A stretch of DNA of 64,000 nucleotides from an uncultured Lachnospiraceae bacterium (lineage in GTDB: Bacteria; Bacillota; Clostridia; Lachnospirales; Lachnospiraceae), in contig CATJTQ010000121.1 in NCBI GenBank assembly GCA_949743325.1, positions 62,001 through 126,000 of the forward strand, in the 5' to 3' direction. Made by a program: the position numbers and the translations under genes. The notes beneath the pieces were generated by a model. The model was not told the origin of the DNA and did no database searches. It saw only the letters and a list, made by a program, of their open reading frames with translations. Each line of letters begins with the position of its first letter. Positions within the stretch are counted from its first letter, which is position 1. Of the stretch, positions 40,950 to 50,672 are shown piece after piece.

Positions 40950-41576
40950 TTAATAATTTATCCTGAAATTGATTTCTGTAAATATTTCAGAGACGAAACT
41001 TACAAATCTCATACTAAGAGCAAATACTAAGGAAACAGCTGCCCAGAATAATACCATAGTAGCTAATGAAAGAACGATAATTCCAATAGTTTTTGGAATG
41101 GTATAATTATTCATTTCCTTTAAATTGATGAACAACAGTAATAATACAAATAACAATGCAAAATTGTTAAATACATTATACATTCCAACTTGCCCTGAGT
41201 CCATAACTCTTGTTGCGATTGTAAGAGGTATATTGATAATAATATAAGGCAAAAGCGAATAACTGCATGCTGTCAGACATTCTCTAAACTGTACTTCACC
41301 GCCGAGAATTGTTGTCATAGCATAAGAGGCAATTACCCATGAGACAATTGGCACAATCATAACTGCACACTCAAGAAACAGATTCGCATTCTTACTGTCC
41401 ACTGTAGCTAATGGATAATGTGTCACAAAAATTGAAAACAATTTTGTGAATATCATCAACAGCAGAAAAACAAGAATTGGCCAGTAATTATATTTTCTAT
41501 CTCTTTTTGATTTCATATAGCGAAATGCAACTAACGGATGAAAAAATGTAACCGCTGCTAATTTTAACGACTTCAT
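40950..41576 (-). CDS. YIP1-family integral membrane protein
   Basis: 208 residues with about five membrane segments after an amphipathic start (FFHPLVAFRYMKSKRDRKYN), and the EVQFRECLTACSYSLLPYI block typical of bacterial Yip1-domain proteins. Its ATG directly follows the stop of the NHL/TPR gene (zero spacing), so the two are translationally coupled. Function unknown; probably part of a membrane complex with its neighbours. Confidence 0.8.
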   Translation of the reverse strand: MKSLKLAAVTFFHPLVAFRYMKSKRDRKYNYWPILVFLLLMIFTKLFSIFVTHYPLATVDSKNANLFLECAVMIVPIVSWVIASYAMTTILGGEVQFRECLTACSYSLLPYIIINIPLTIATRVMDSGQVGMYNVFNNFALLFVLLLLFINLKEMNNYTIPKTIGIIVLSLATMVLFWAAVSLVFALSMRFVSFVSEIFTEINFRINY

Positions 41577-43025
41577 TTACATATCTCCTTTCATTTCGAT
41601 ATCGAACGCCCATTTATCTGCACGTTTCTTAATAGCTGTAAATGTCTTAATAAACACTACTAAAATAGCAACAATTACAACTATAATCCAGAAGAAGTAA
41701 TGTCTAAACACCTCATGTCTTGCTTCACTGAACGCCTCAGAATAACCACTGGAATCCTCAGCCATCTTATAGCTTGCCATTGAGTCAGAGTATTTCCCCT
41801 GTTTAAATTGAATCTTACCTATACTCTTATGTGCCACAAAATAACTGGAGTCAATTTTCAAAATATCTTCCCACATATTCTGCGCTTTTGTATACTCACC
41901 GTCTAACTGTAAGTTGATAGCCTCATGCACAAGAGTAATAAAATTAGTCTCTGAGAATACCTGTATACATGCGGCTGTCTCAGAATAATCAAGTACATAT
42001 AATCTATTTTTACTGTCTACTGCAATACTGCACGGTGATTTGAATGTACCTTTCTTATCACCTAAACCGCCAAAAGTTGTAAGCAAGTTACCTTCTTTAT
42101 CATACTGATAAATCAAACCTGTATTCTGGTCTACTACACTTACAATACCCTTTTTATCAACAGTAATATCTTTAAATGTAGGTTCTTTAGGAAGTATGGC
42201 TCCATCAGTATAATAGCCCATATATCCATAGCCCTTCTCAGGATATGTGTTAGTACCTACAGAATTAAGACGACGGATCTGTCCGCTTGTTCCCTCTGAA
42301 AGAACACCATAAAGGTTACCATCCGAAGCCAATGTCAGGTTATTATATGATGTAGGTCTAAGTGCCTCTGTTGCTTTTCTCTGTTTAGCAGAACCAAATG
42401 TTCTAATAATAAAACGTGTAAAAGAAAAATCTACATTTTTAGCACCCATATAACCCTGGAAAATATTACTCTGATCAATCTTCATTACATAAGCGCCCTT
42501 CAATGCAAATATGTAACCCATATCATTGACTACAACCTTCTCAATATCAAAAGTTTTACCTTTTGAGTCGGTAATTCCAGACGGTTTCTTATACTCAATA
42601 TAATCCTTAGCATCTTTAGTTACAACTGCAAGTCTCTGATTTTTTGTATCCGCAATCCATATATTAAGATCTGCATCTACAAATACACCTCTTGGAGAAC
42701 TTAATTTCGTACCAAAAGCTTCAGTAATCTCCAACAAAACTTTACCTGTATAATCAAGCTTTAGCACTCTGTTATTACCTGTATCGGCAACATAAATATT
42801 ATCTTCTTTGTCTATGAACAAATCCTCTGCATTTTTAAAGGCCAAATCTGTTCCATCAAGATTTTTAATAACATTAGAAACTGTATATGTCTCCGGAATT
42901 GGCAGCATATTACTATCCGAATCAATTACGAAATGTTTAGTATCTGCCATAGCAGGAACGCAGGAAATTGAACATACAAGCACGCTTAATGCGACTGTCA
43001 GACATCTTTTTATTGATTTTCTCAT
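41577..43025 (-). CDS. Secreted, membrane-anchored NHL-repeat/TPR protein
   Basis: 482 residues: signal peptide (to PAMA, about residue 27), an NHL-type beta-propeller (about residues 45-360; repeats such as EDLFIDKEDNIYVADTGNNR, GVFVDADLNIWIADTKNQR and IAVDSKNRLYVLDYS), a short TPR segment (about 375-430, ILKIDSSYFVAHKSIGKIQF), and a C-terminal membrane helix (WIIVVIVAILVVFI) with a short cytoplasmic tail. It would display a propeller outside the cell. It sits between the permease pair of system B and YIP1. A glycan-capture or complex-assembly role is inference. Confidence 0.8.
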   Translation of the reverse strand: MRKSIKRCLTVALSVLVCSISCVPAMADTKHFVIDSDSNMLPIPETYTVSNVIKNLDGTDLAFKNAEDLFIDKEDNIYVADTGNNRVLKLDYTGKVLLEITEAFGTKLSSPRGVFVDADLNIWIADTKNQRLAVVTKDAKDYIEYKKPSGITDSKGKTFDIEKVVVNDMGYIFALKGAYVMKIDQSNIFQGYMGAKNVDFSFTRFIIRTFGSAKQRKATEALRPTSYNNLTLASDGNLYGVLSEGTSGQIRRLNSVGTNTYPEKGYGYMGYYTDGAILPKEPTFKDITVDKKGIVSVVDQNTGLIYQYDKEGNLLTTFGGLGDKKGTFKSPCSIAVDSKNRLYVLDYSETAACIQVFSETNFITLVHEAINLQLDGEYTKAQNMWEDILKIDSSYFVAHKSIGKIQFKQGKYSDSMASYKMAEDSSGYSEAFSEARHEVFRHYFFWIIVVIVAILVVFIKTFTAIKKRADKWAFDIEMKGDM

Positions 43026-43040
43026 TTCGTTCGTCCCTCC

Positions 43041-43982
43041 TTAACTCTTAATACCAGAGTAGGTCATAGTCTGCATAACTCGACCTCTCATTATAGTATA
43101 CACGATAATTGTCGGTGCTGTTGTGAGAAGTGTAGCAGCACCCGTCGTACCAGAACGGGAAACTACACCGGCACCACCAGCCATTGTCTGCAGGGCAAGC
43201 GGCAATGTCTTCATGGCATCACTTGTTATGTATACAAGCGGTGAAAATGAATCATTCCAGTTAGATACGAATGAGAACACGGCCAAAGTACTCCAAGCCG
43301 GTTTCAAAAGCGGCATTGCTATTGTCCAGAATACACGAAGCTCTTTAGCGCCATCAATTCGGGCCGCCTCCAGCAGTGAATCCGGCAGCTGCTCACAGAA
43401 CTGCTTTACAAGGAAGAAGTTATAAGCAGTAGCAATACTCGGAACAATCAATGCAGCATATGAGTTAATTAATCCCAAACCTGATACTACCATGTAGTTT
43501 GGTATCTTTGTTACGTGTGATGAGAAACCAAGAGCAGCAACGACAATATTAAAGATAACTGCCGCACCGATCGGTTTATGCTTAACCATACCATAAGCAC
43601 CCATACTACAGATAAATACACTTAAAAACACTGTAACAATTGTTACCCATAAACTGTTAAATATATATCTGGTAAACGGAACTTCTGAAGAACTCAATGA
43701 TGTAAACAAGTCCTTAAAATTTCCAAGTGTTGGATGATGCACGATAATATATGGCGGATAGTGGAATAAATCCTCCAATGACATGAAAGCACGACATACC
43801 ATCGCAATCATCGGAAACGCTGTAAAACATAATAACGCTCCAACCAGGACATAGAGAAGAATCTTGCCCGGTTTTAATTTTTTCCTAAGCCGACGAGCGG
43901 TATTTTTCCGGACTGCTGCCGCTGCAATTTCAGCAGCCTGAGCTCCGGCATCCTTGCTCGCACTATTCTTTTCTTTACTCAT
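43041..43982 (-). CDS. Carbohydrate ABC transporter permease (MalG type), system B
   Basis: 313 residues with six membrane segments and EAA loop EAARIDGAKELRVFWTIAMP. An Ala/Lys-rich N-terminal extension of ~40 residues precedes the first helix, as in the system A counterpart. AGGAGG precedes the ATG. Partner of the gene at 43997-44935. Confidence 0.92.
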   Translation of the reverse strand: MSKEKNSASKDAGAQAAEIAAAAVRKNTARRLRKKLKPGKILLYVLVGALLCFTAFPMIAMVCRAFMSLEDLFHYPPYIIVHHPTLGNFKDLFTSLSSSEVPFTRYIFNSLWVTIVTVFLSVFICSMGAYGMVKHKPIGAAVIFNIVVAALGFSSHVTKIPNYMVVSGLGLINSYAALIVPSIATAYNFFLVKQFCEQLPDSLLEAARIDGAKELRVFWTIAMPLLKPAWSTLAVFSFVSNWNDSFSPLVYITSDAMKTLPLALQTMAGGAGVVSRSGTTGAATLLTTAPTIIVYTIMRGRVMQTMTYSGIKS

Positions 43983-43996
43983 ATTTTGTTATCCTC

Positions 43997-44935
43997 CTAA
44001 TCATCTGAACGGAATATTCTCATACAAATACGACTTAAACCAAATGTAAAAATAAACAGGAACATCGCAACTGCAGATGCGTAACCCATACTAAATCGGG
44101 TAAACGCGTAATCGTACAGATGAGCAACAATCGTATGTGCTGAATAGTTCGGACTTGGGAAACCAGCAACCGCTGTAGCTACATCGAATACCGCAAGCGA
44201 ACTAACAATTGAGTTAATAGCACCGAACAATAACTGTGGTTTCATAAGCGGCAGTGTAATATACCATAACTGCTGGAATGGATTCTTAATACCATCAACC
44301 TTACCTGCCTCATAAAGTTCAGGATCAAGGTTTTGCAAACCTGCAAGGAATACGAGGAAACCGGTACCCATACTCATCCATGCTGATATAATTACTACTA
44401 CCCAAAGAATATAAGTCGAGTCTTTACCCCATAGGATCGGGTCAGAAATCAACCCGATTCTTATGAGCAAATGATTTAAATATCCATAACGGTCACCGGA
44501 AAAGATAACCAGCCAGATAACTGACATTGCAGTACCACTTGTAAGTGATGGTGCATAGAATGCTAATGCAAGCGGTCCGCGACCTCTCTTACATAGACTG
44601 ATAAACCATGCCATCAAGAATGACATTATATAACCAGTAGGACCAATTACACAAGCGAACACCAATGTGTTCTGTAATGCTATAATAAATACATCATCTT
44701 CAAGAAATAAGTTTCTATAATTCTGCAGTCCCACAAAAGCAGGAGACTGTATCATATTGTAGTTTGTAAAACTATATCCCATAGCTACAAATACCGGGAT
44801 AATAGTAAAGACTAAGAACAAAACCATAAATGGAAGAAGAAATCCCCAACCGGTTCTGTTGTCACGCCAAAACCTTCCTCCTTTGCTGTACACCTTAGGC
44901 TTTACAGCCACGGCAGCATCTGTCTTTTTACTCAT
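43997..44935 (-). CDS. Sugar ABC transporter permease (MalF type), system B
   Basis: 312 residues, six membrane segments, EAA loop YEAGKVDGIKNPFQQLWYIT. AGGAGG lies five bases before the ATG. It starts ten bases after the giant binding-protein gene. No ATP-binding subunit is encoded nearby. Confidence 0.92.
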   Translation of the reverse strand: MSKKTDAAVAVKPKVYSKGGRFWRDNRTGWGFLLPFMVLFLVFTIIPVFVAMGYSFTNYNMIQSPAFVGLQNYRNLFLEDDVFIIALQNTLVFACVIGPTGYIMSFLMAWFISLCKRGRGPLALAFYAPSLTSGTAMSVIWLVIFSGDRYGYLNHLLIRIGLISDPILWGKDSTYILWVVVIISAWMSMGTGFLVFLAGLQNLDPELYEAGKVDGIKNPFQQLWYITLPLMKPQLLFGAINSIVSSLAVFDVATAVAGFPSPNYSAHTIVAHLYDYAFTRFSMGYASAVAMFLFIFTFGLSRICMRIFRSDD

Positions 44936-44944
44936 ATTTCCCTC

Positions 44945-47900
44945 CTAATCTTCATACTCGCCAACACCGTATTCTTCATGTTTAGTACGAAGCTCTTTGT
45001 TAATATCTTTTACAGCTTCTTCCAAAGAATCACGAGGTTCCTGATTGCTTAAGTATACTCTGTTCCATGCATTTACAAGGTGACGGGTTGTAAAGTAACC
45101 ACCTAATACAATCGGCTGCTCAACTGCTTTGCCCATCATACCCTGAATAACTTTAATATCATTCTCATCCCATGGAAGGTTTTCAAATGCATTTTTGTTT
45201 GCGGAGTTCCAACGAGCTTCAATACCCATCGTTGCTTCAATTTCATTACCATACTCAATCTGAGTATCCTCTGACATCCACCACTTGATAAAGTTCCAAG
45301 CAGCTTCCTGTTTCTCTGACTGTTCCATAACCTGACATGCTGTAAGGGAAATACCACCAACACGGTTATCAACAGTACCATCTTCTTGTCTAATACCAAG
45401 CATCGGAGCAACTGACCAGCGTCCATACAACTCTGGGGCCTGTGTAAGAACCTGCATATAAGATGCATATGAGCCGATACCAATTGGAAGTGTACCTGTT
45501 CTAAATCTTGTAAAGAATGAAGATTCAGCATCAAGACCATAGTTTACATACATATCTGTCCATTTCTCAAAAGCTGCAAATGCTTCAGGAGTATCAAGAT
45601 TAGAATATAATCCTTGTACTGGCTCATCCGGTGCAATGTAACTTCCATCACTGGCTTTTGTATCACGATAATAAGCACCGCCGCCCTGAATTAAGTACAT
45701 TGTCATACCTTTCAATGAAGAAGGTGAGTTTGAACTTGCAGTTGTATCAACAGGGAAAGCAAAACTCATACTATTCTCAATAAGAACTGGAAGCGTATCA
45801 CTCCAAAGTTCATCCCAAGTCTCAGGAACTTCAATTTCAAGACTTTCAAATACATCTGTTCTATACATCATTACTGTAAAGTCCATAGTTTCAGGAAGCG
45901 CAAAGACTCCTTCATGACCATCTTTTACATATGTATAAGGAACAAACATAGTATCATAAAACTGATCCTTGGCCTCATCAAAGCCATCAAATTGTGTTAA
46001 ATCAATAATTGCATCTCTATATGCGTACTCTACAGGATCACTGTAAGATATACCAACCGCTGCATCTGGTGCATTGTGAGATGTAATAGCAAGCATAAGC
46101 GCCGAAACGTTTCCGGCATTCAACTGACCAGAAGGCAGAATATTAAGTGCCACTGATGTTTTATAGTCTTTTAAAAATGTCTCATCAGCAAGACCTTTTA
46201 ATACTTCACCCCACTCACGACCACGGGCAATCCATACTACAATACTCTCATAATCACCATCTTCAGATGCCAATGTACCAACTGCATCATAATTCTTTAC
46301 AAATGATGAGAAGAAATTAAGAATTGAATACCAAAATTTCTGCCAAAATCCTCCAACTTCAATTTTATATTCTGATGTATCTGCAGCTGGACGAACATCA
46401 ATATAATCAAATGTAAGCGGCATATCGCCAATATTCAAAATATAATCACCAAGAGTAGTCTGTGCTTCTTCTAAGTCTCCAAGCCCGCCAACTACTGAAT
46501 CAATATTTGTCGCATAACCGCGGAATGTACTGATTAATTCATCAAAATTACCCTGCATCTGTGTTGTCTCGTTAGATATTGCCTTAAGGTAATCTGAGCA
46601 TTCCTGCAAAATATCTGCAATTGCGTTAAACTCTTCTTTCAGTTCAGGCATTTCATCTGCAAGGTTATACTCAACATTTGAGTCAGGACTTGTTCCTGTA
46701 ATTCTTGTAATATTAAGATATGAAGCAGAAATAAGTGCGATTGACTCATTTACTCTGGAAACTATCTCATAAATATCGCCTGACTTAACCGTCATTGATA
46801 TTTCATGTTTACCTTTTTCCAAATAGAATTTATAAGGCTCTCTAACATAGCTTCCATCTTTGTTTACTTTTGATTTACCGTTCTTATCGTCTACTCTCTC
46901 TCCAACTGTTGTTGCATGCCATCCGTCAATATATTCAAATTCATAAAGCTTCATTTCCTCAAAAGGAATTTCGCCGTCAATTTTAATCTGACGATATGAT
47001 GACATACCAGCATTGCTGGACTGACTGCTTCTCATATTAATTGTATAGTAACCATCCTCAGGAACTTCAATTTCCCATGCGATTGTTTGATTTCCTGACT
47101 GCCACCTTGAACCGCCGATAATGTTAAGCATCTGTGTTGTAGCAGAATTATCTTTATTATATGAAGACTGTGTCTTAGGGTCTGTATCTGTATCACGCCT
47201 TATTGTACCCTCACTAGTCCAAAGAGCATTCTCAGCCTGCACTCTATCTACTTTAGCATCTTTACCGGCAGAATCTTTTTTCTTATCATTGGCTTTAATA
47301 TACTCATCATATGTAATATATTCCTTTGAGCCTCTCAAGTATATATTACCAAGAACAATATCCTGATCAACATAACTAATACGGATTGTATGTTCTCCCT
47401 CTTCCAAGTAAAACTGCATAGGATCTTCATAGTAGCCATCATTATCTACAATAGGATTCTGCTGCCACACTTCCAACTCAGAGTGACTAGGCATAATCTC
47501 ATTTCCAATAGCGTTAGTCTTTACACGAAATTCACCTTTTTTAAGGTACTCTTCATCAAAACCATCCTTATTTTCCTCAAAACGACGGCTTAAATATACA
47601 TTGTGAAGATCATCAAACGGAACTTCGCCGTCAATTTCAATTTTCCTCTGAATAATTGTTCCATAACTGCTCTCTGCTTTATAATTCCAAAACATCTCAT
47701 AAAGACCTGTTTTTTCAACATTGAACTTCCATTCAACATAAGGGCAGTCTGTATTATCATCCGTTTCAAAGAACTGAACACCCTTTACCTTTAAAGGAGT
47801 AGCTTTGCCTATTGTAAGCTCACCTTCTTCAAATACAAAATCATTTTCACCGACAGCATCTTCAATATTCAGCTCAATTTCTGTGTCTGCAGGTACGGAT

Positions 47901-48220
47901 TTGTATCCTTTTTCCTCATACTCAGCTCTCTGCTTTGTGTAATTAAAAACTTCTGATGTGAATGTCTTAGCTTCTGTTGTCACATCACCCTTATAAGCCT
48001 CTCCAATTTTGAAGTTGTTGTCTTTTTCAATATCGCTCAGCCCTGATTTATCATCTGCTGATACTGATTCTCCTGAAGCGTCCTCAGCTGACACTGCGTC
48101 ACCAGAAGTTTCATTTATCGGTACCGCTTCGCCCGTAGGATCCGCAGACGTGACTGAAATGTTACCGGAAGTTGCGACCGCACATGCTAATACAAAAGCA
48201 AGTAATCTTTTCTTTCTCAT
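44945..48220 (-). CDS. Giant modular solute-binding protein with duplicated N-terminal domains, system B
   Basis: 1091 residues, over twice the usual size. A signal peptide (to about residue 26) is followed by a Gly/Asp/Ser-rich acidic linker, then two related beta-rich modules. The first has RKIEIDGEVPFDDLHNVYL (~residue 205) and FYLEEGEHTIRISYV; the second has RQIKIDGEIPFEEMKLYEF (~residue 415) and FYLEKGKHEISMTVK. A helical spacer (~530-640) leads to a family-1 sugar-binding fold (~640-1075; MDFTVMMYRTDVFESLEIEV, VGGISLTACQVMEQSEKQEA). No lipobox was seen, so it may be held by its partners. The modules may bind polysaccharide and hand it to the C-terminal domain; this is inference. Confidence 0.88.
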   Translation of the reverse strand: MRKKRLLAFVLACAVATSGNISVTSADPTGEAVPINETSGDAVSAEDASGESVSADDKSGLSDIEKDNNFKIGEAYKGDVTTEAKTFTSEVFNYTKQRAEYEEKGYKSVPADTEIELNIEDAVGENDFVFEEGELTIGKATPLKVKGVQFFETDDNTDCPYVEWKFNVEKTGLYEMFWNYKAESSYGTIIQRKIEIDGEVPFDDLHNVYLSRRFEENKDGFDEEYLKKGEFRVKTNAIGNEIMPSHSELEVWQQNPIVDNDGYYEDPMQFYLEEGEHTIRISYVDQDIVLGNIYLRGSKEYITYDEYIKANDKKKDSAGKDAKVDRVQAENALWTSEGTIRRDTDTDPKTQSSYNKDNSATTQMLNIIGGSRWQSGNQTIAWEIEVPEDGYYTINMRSSQSSNAGMSSYRQIKIDGEIPFEEMKLYEFEYIDGWHATTVGERVDDKNGKSKVNKDGSYVREPYKFYLEKGKHEISMTVKSGDIYEIVSRVNESIALISASYLNITRITGTSPDSNVEYNLADEMPELKEEFNAIADILQECSDYLKAISNETTQMQGNFDELISTFRGYATNIDSVVGGLGDLEEAQTTLGDYILNIGDMPLTFDYIDVRPAADTSEYKIEVGGFWQKFWYSILNFFSSFVKNYDAVGTLASEDGDYESIVVWIARGREWGEVLKGLADETFLKDYKTSVALNILPSGQLNAGNVSALMLAITSHNAPDAAVGISYSDPVEYAYRDAIIDLTQFDGFDEAKDQFYDTMFVPYTYVKDGHEGVFALPETMDFTVMMYRTDVFESLEIEVPETWDELWSDTLPVLIENSMSFAFPVDTTASSNSPSSLKGMTMYLIQGGGAYYRDTKASDGSYIAPDEPVQGLYSNLDTPEAFAAFEKWTDMYVNYGLDAESSFFTRFRTGTLPIGIGSYASYMQVLTQAPELYGRWSVAPMLGIRQEDGTVDNRVGGISLTACQVMEQSEKQEAAWNFIKWWMSEDTQIEYGNEIEATMGIEARWNSANKNAFENLPWDENDIKVIQGMMGKAVEQPIVLGGYFTTRHLVNAWNRVYLSNQEPRDSLEEAVKDINKELRTKHEEYGVGEYED

Positions 48221-48249
48221 TCCTTTACTTCTTCTCCTCTCGCAAGATT

Positions 48250-49407
48250 TTACAAAAGCTTTTTATAGATATTTTTTATCTCTTCCTTGGTTAATTTTTT
48301 TGGATTTTTCAACAAAAGTCTCTCAACCTTTACCACATTATCCGTCAAATAATCCAAGTCTTCCGGTTCAACGCCAAAACCTGTCAATTTATCCGGAATA
48401 TCAAGCTTTTTCATTAAAGTATATAAATAATCAACAACCATCTCTGGCCATTGTTCCTTAGGGTATTTATTTATGTCAGGCATCATATACGGTGCAAGCA
48501 CTGTGTACTGCTCACGACAGCACTCCATATTCACATCCATAACAAAAGGAAGCAAAACAGCGTTGGAAACGCCATGAGGAATATGGTATTTTCCCCCAAG
48601 AGGATATGATAATGCATGAACAGCGACTGTTGATGAAGTTGTCAGACAAAGTCCTGCATAGAAAGAACCCAGCTGCATATCTTCCCTTGCCTGCATATCA
48701 TTCCCATCATTAAATGCTTTTTCAATACTTCTGCATATCAGCTCCACTGCTTTTAATGAAAACATTTCACAGAAAGGATTTGATAATACTGATATATACG
48801 ACTCAACCGCATGACACAGGGCGTCAACACCTGTTGAAGCTGTAAGTGCCGGTGGAAGACCAACAGTATTGTCTGCATCAAGAATAACATAATCAGGTAT
48901 CATATATTCATTTACAATACCAACTTTCAAATCTTCCTCAGGAAACAGAAAAATTGCATTAGCCGTAGCTTCTGCTCCCGTTCCGGAAGTTGTAGGAATT
49001 GCTATCATAGGCAGTGAAGGATTTGTAATCGCCCCCTCAGCCCTGATATCATCTGCCAATTTGTTATTTGTCATAGCAACAGACATCATCTTTGCCATAT
49101 CAATAACACTTCCGCCACCGACTGCAACAATAAGCTGTACATTTTTGTCTTTCAGCTTTGCATATAATTCCTTAACATCATATACACTTGGCTCTCTTGG
49201 AACATCATTTACAAGAACCATCTCAGCTCCTGCTTCTTCAATATACTTTTCAGGGGTATTTGCCAGACCGCATCCATACACTCCTGCATCTGTCATAAGA
49301 CATACTGCCGAAGCATCCAGATCTTTAATAATCCCCTTTATCTCTTCCATTGAACCTTTTCCTGAGAAAACTTTCCTCGGAAATTTTACACTATACTGAC
49401 TATTCAA
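48250..49407 (-). CDS. Iron-containing alcohol dehydrogenase
   Basis: 385 residues. NAD(P)-binding region AVGGGSVIDMAKMM, the IPTTSGTGAEATANA block, and metal-site residues in STGVDALCHAVESY, SYPLGGKYHIPHG (Asp and three His). These enzymes interconvert aldehydes and alcohols; relatives include lactaldehyde and glycerol dehydrogenases. Start is TTG with AAAGGG eight bases upstream; no in-frame ATG is better placed. It follows the aldolase by 20 bases, so reduction of the aldehyde that the aldolase releases is a natural hypothesis. Confidence 0.88.
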   Translation of the reverse strand: MNSQYSVKFPRKVFSGKGSMEEIKGIIKDLDASAVCLMTDAGVYGCGLANTPEKYIEEAGAEMVLVNDVPREPSVYDVKELYAKLKDKNVQLIVAVGGGSVIDMAKMMSVAMTNNKLADDIRAEGAITNPSLPMIAIPTTSGTGAEATANAIFLFPEEDLKVGIVNEYMIPDYVILDADNTVGLPPALTASTGVDALCHAVESYISVLSNPFCEMFSLKAVELICRSIEKAFNDGNDMQAREDMQLGSFYAGLCLTTSSTVAVHALSYPLGGKYHIPHGVSNAVLLPFVMDVNMECCREQYTVLAPYMMPDINKYPKEQWPEMVVDYLYTLMKKLDIPDKLTGFGVEPEDLDYLTDNVVKVERLLLKNPKKLTKEEIKNIYKKLL

Positions 49408-49427
49408 GGTTTCATCCCTTTCTCAAC

Positions 49428-50309
49428 TTATTTTATACCTTCGAACACCTTAAAAGCAGCCAGAAGCTTATTATCTAAAACTTCATCATCAATAGCAAAC
49501 GGTGAGCGCGCCGGACCTACCGGATATCCAAGAAGCGCCGCTGCTCTCTTCACTACCGAATTAGGATTATAACCGGCAAAACAATCACGGATACAACGTA
49601 TCTGATCTTGCGCCTTCTTAGCGCCTTCAAAATCTCCTTCAACAAATTTTTCGTAAATACTAACCATATGTTCAGGGAAAATATTTGTCACGCCAGATAT
49701 ACCACCATTGCCTCCTGCCATAAGTGTCCATAATATCAAAGAATCATTACCGCAAAGCACTATAAAATCATTAGGTGTCTCTTCGATATAGCGCAGTGTA
49801 TTGTCAAAATTGCCACTGCTGTCCTTAATACCAATAATATAAGGATTTTCTGCAAGTTTTTTAACAGTTTCATAATGAATATTGACACCAGTTCTAGCCG
49901 GAATATTATACATAATCACCGGCATCTGACATTCATCTGCAACAGCAGAAAAATGCTGATATAAACCTTCCTGGCTAATACCCGCAAAATACGGCGATAT
50001 AATGGAAACAGCAGAAACTCCTGCACTTTTAGCATAATCTGTCATTTCAACTGTCTCCATAGTTGTAACACATCCTGTACCAGCAAGAATAGGAATACGT
50101 CCGTTCGCCTCATCAACAACGATATCAATAATCTTTTTCTTTTCGTCTTTGTCAAACGCATAAAATTCGCCGTTTGTACCAAGACAAAAAACAGCCGCCA
50201 CACCTGCATTAATCTGACGATTGACTTGATTGCGAAGTTCTGTTTCATTTATAGTCTCGTCTTCATTGAGAGGGGTTAGCATAGCTGAAATAATTCCGTT
50301 TATCCTCAT
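49428..50309 (-). CDS. DHDPS-family lyase/aldolase (probably 2-keto-3-deoxy acid aldolase)
   Basis: 293 residues of the DapA/NanA fold. Schiff-base lysine in IGIKDSSGNFD (about residue 162), proton-relay tyrosine in MYNIPARTG (about 134), and CLGTNGEFYAF in the substrate loop where DHDPS has 'GTTGE'. Lysine synthesis is unlikely given the catabolic neighbours. The nearby acid-sugar kinase and alcohol dehydrogenase point to cleavage of a 2-keto-3-deoxy sugar acid to pyruvate plus an aldehyde. Sialic acid lyase is less likely because no nanE or nanK is present. First gene of the leftward operon. AAAGGAGG lies 14 bases before the ATG, rather far. Confidence 0.82.
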   Translation of the reverse strand: MRINGIISAMLTPLNEDETINETELRNQVNRQINAGVAAVFCLGTNGEFYAFDKDEKKKIIDIVVDEANGRIPILAGTGCVTTMETVEMTDYAKSAGVSAVSIISPYFAGISQEGLYQHFSAVADECQMPVIMYNIPARTGVNIHYETVKKLAENPYIIGIKDSSGNFDNTLRYIEETPNDFIVLCGNDSLILWTLMAGGNGGISGVTNIFPEHMVSIYEKFVEGDFEGAKKAQDQIRCIRDCFAGYNPNSVVKRAAALLGYPVGPARSPFAIDDEVLDNKLLAAFKVFEGIK

Positions 50310-50335
50310 AATCCCTGCACCAGCCTCCTTTTCCT

Positions 50336-50355
50336 ATGCCGTTTCTAAACGGCAT
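50336..50355. promoter_or_regulatory. Perfect palindrome, possible operator
   Basis: ATGCCGTTT-CT-AAACGGCAT, 9-bp arms, just upstream of the ribosome site of the aldolase gene. It may be a repressor site for the leftward operon or a leader hairpin. Confidence 0.55.
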
Positions 50356-50400
50356 CAATTTAATATTTCATAAAAAAAATATAACCATTACACCCTTTAA

Positions 50401-50439
50401 GGCTTATATAAGCCTGAACTTTATGTATAAATGTATACA
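50401..50439. promoter_or_regulatory. Two further palindromes in the divergent control region
   Basis: GGCTTATATAAGCC (50401-50414) is a perfect 14-bp palindrome, and TGTATA-AATG-TATACA (50424-50439) a second inverted repeat. Both lie 90-130 bases before the aldolase start, where promoter and operator sites are expected. Confidence 0.45.
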
Positions 50440-50477
50440 AAATTCAGCAATAATTTCATTGCCAAACCCACCACAGG

Positions 50478-50672
50478 TTACGCAGTATGGTATATTGCAG
50501 GCAAATAAGAAAGCAACAATTTTCCATCACCTTCAATCTTAGCTTTCACTGTAATATAGGCATAAAAGTCAAACACCCCGCCGTAATCAACGAAGTATCT
50601 CACTTGATCTACCCAAATATTGGGAGGCGAAGTATTTGACCCTCGCAGCAATTTCCAATTGCCTGTAAGCAG
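50478..50672 (-). pseudogene. Unidentified open-frame relic or structured element in the divergent region
   Basis: A 65-codon minus-strand frame without ATG, ending IEGDGKLLLSYLPAIYHTA, with a middle part VDQVRYFVDYGGVFDFYAYI that looks protein-like. It has visibly higher G+C than the very AT-rich DNA around it. The same stretch holds palindromes (GCAATTTCCAATTGC at 50648-50662; CCC..GGG around ATATT near 50612-50624) and two CGAAGTAT repeats, so it could instead be a structured repeat. I do not recognise it. The rest of the 659-base gap (50310-50968) holds the palindromes and the kinase promoter. Confidence 0.35.

Noticed and set aside
49428..50309. dapA for lysine biosynthesis
   Set aside because: No lysine genes nearby; first gene of a catabolic operon and altered substrate loop.
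50336..50542. 68-codon plus-strand frame in the divergent region
   Set aside because: Starts inside a palindrome, no ribosome site, no recognisable protein features.
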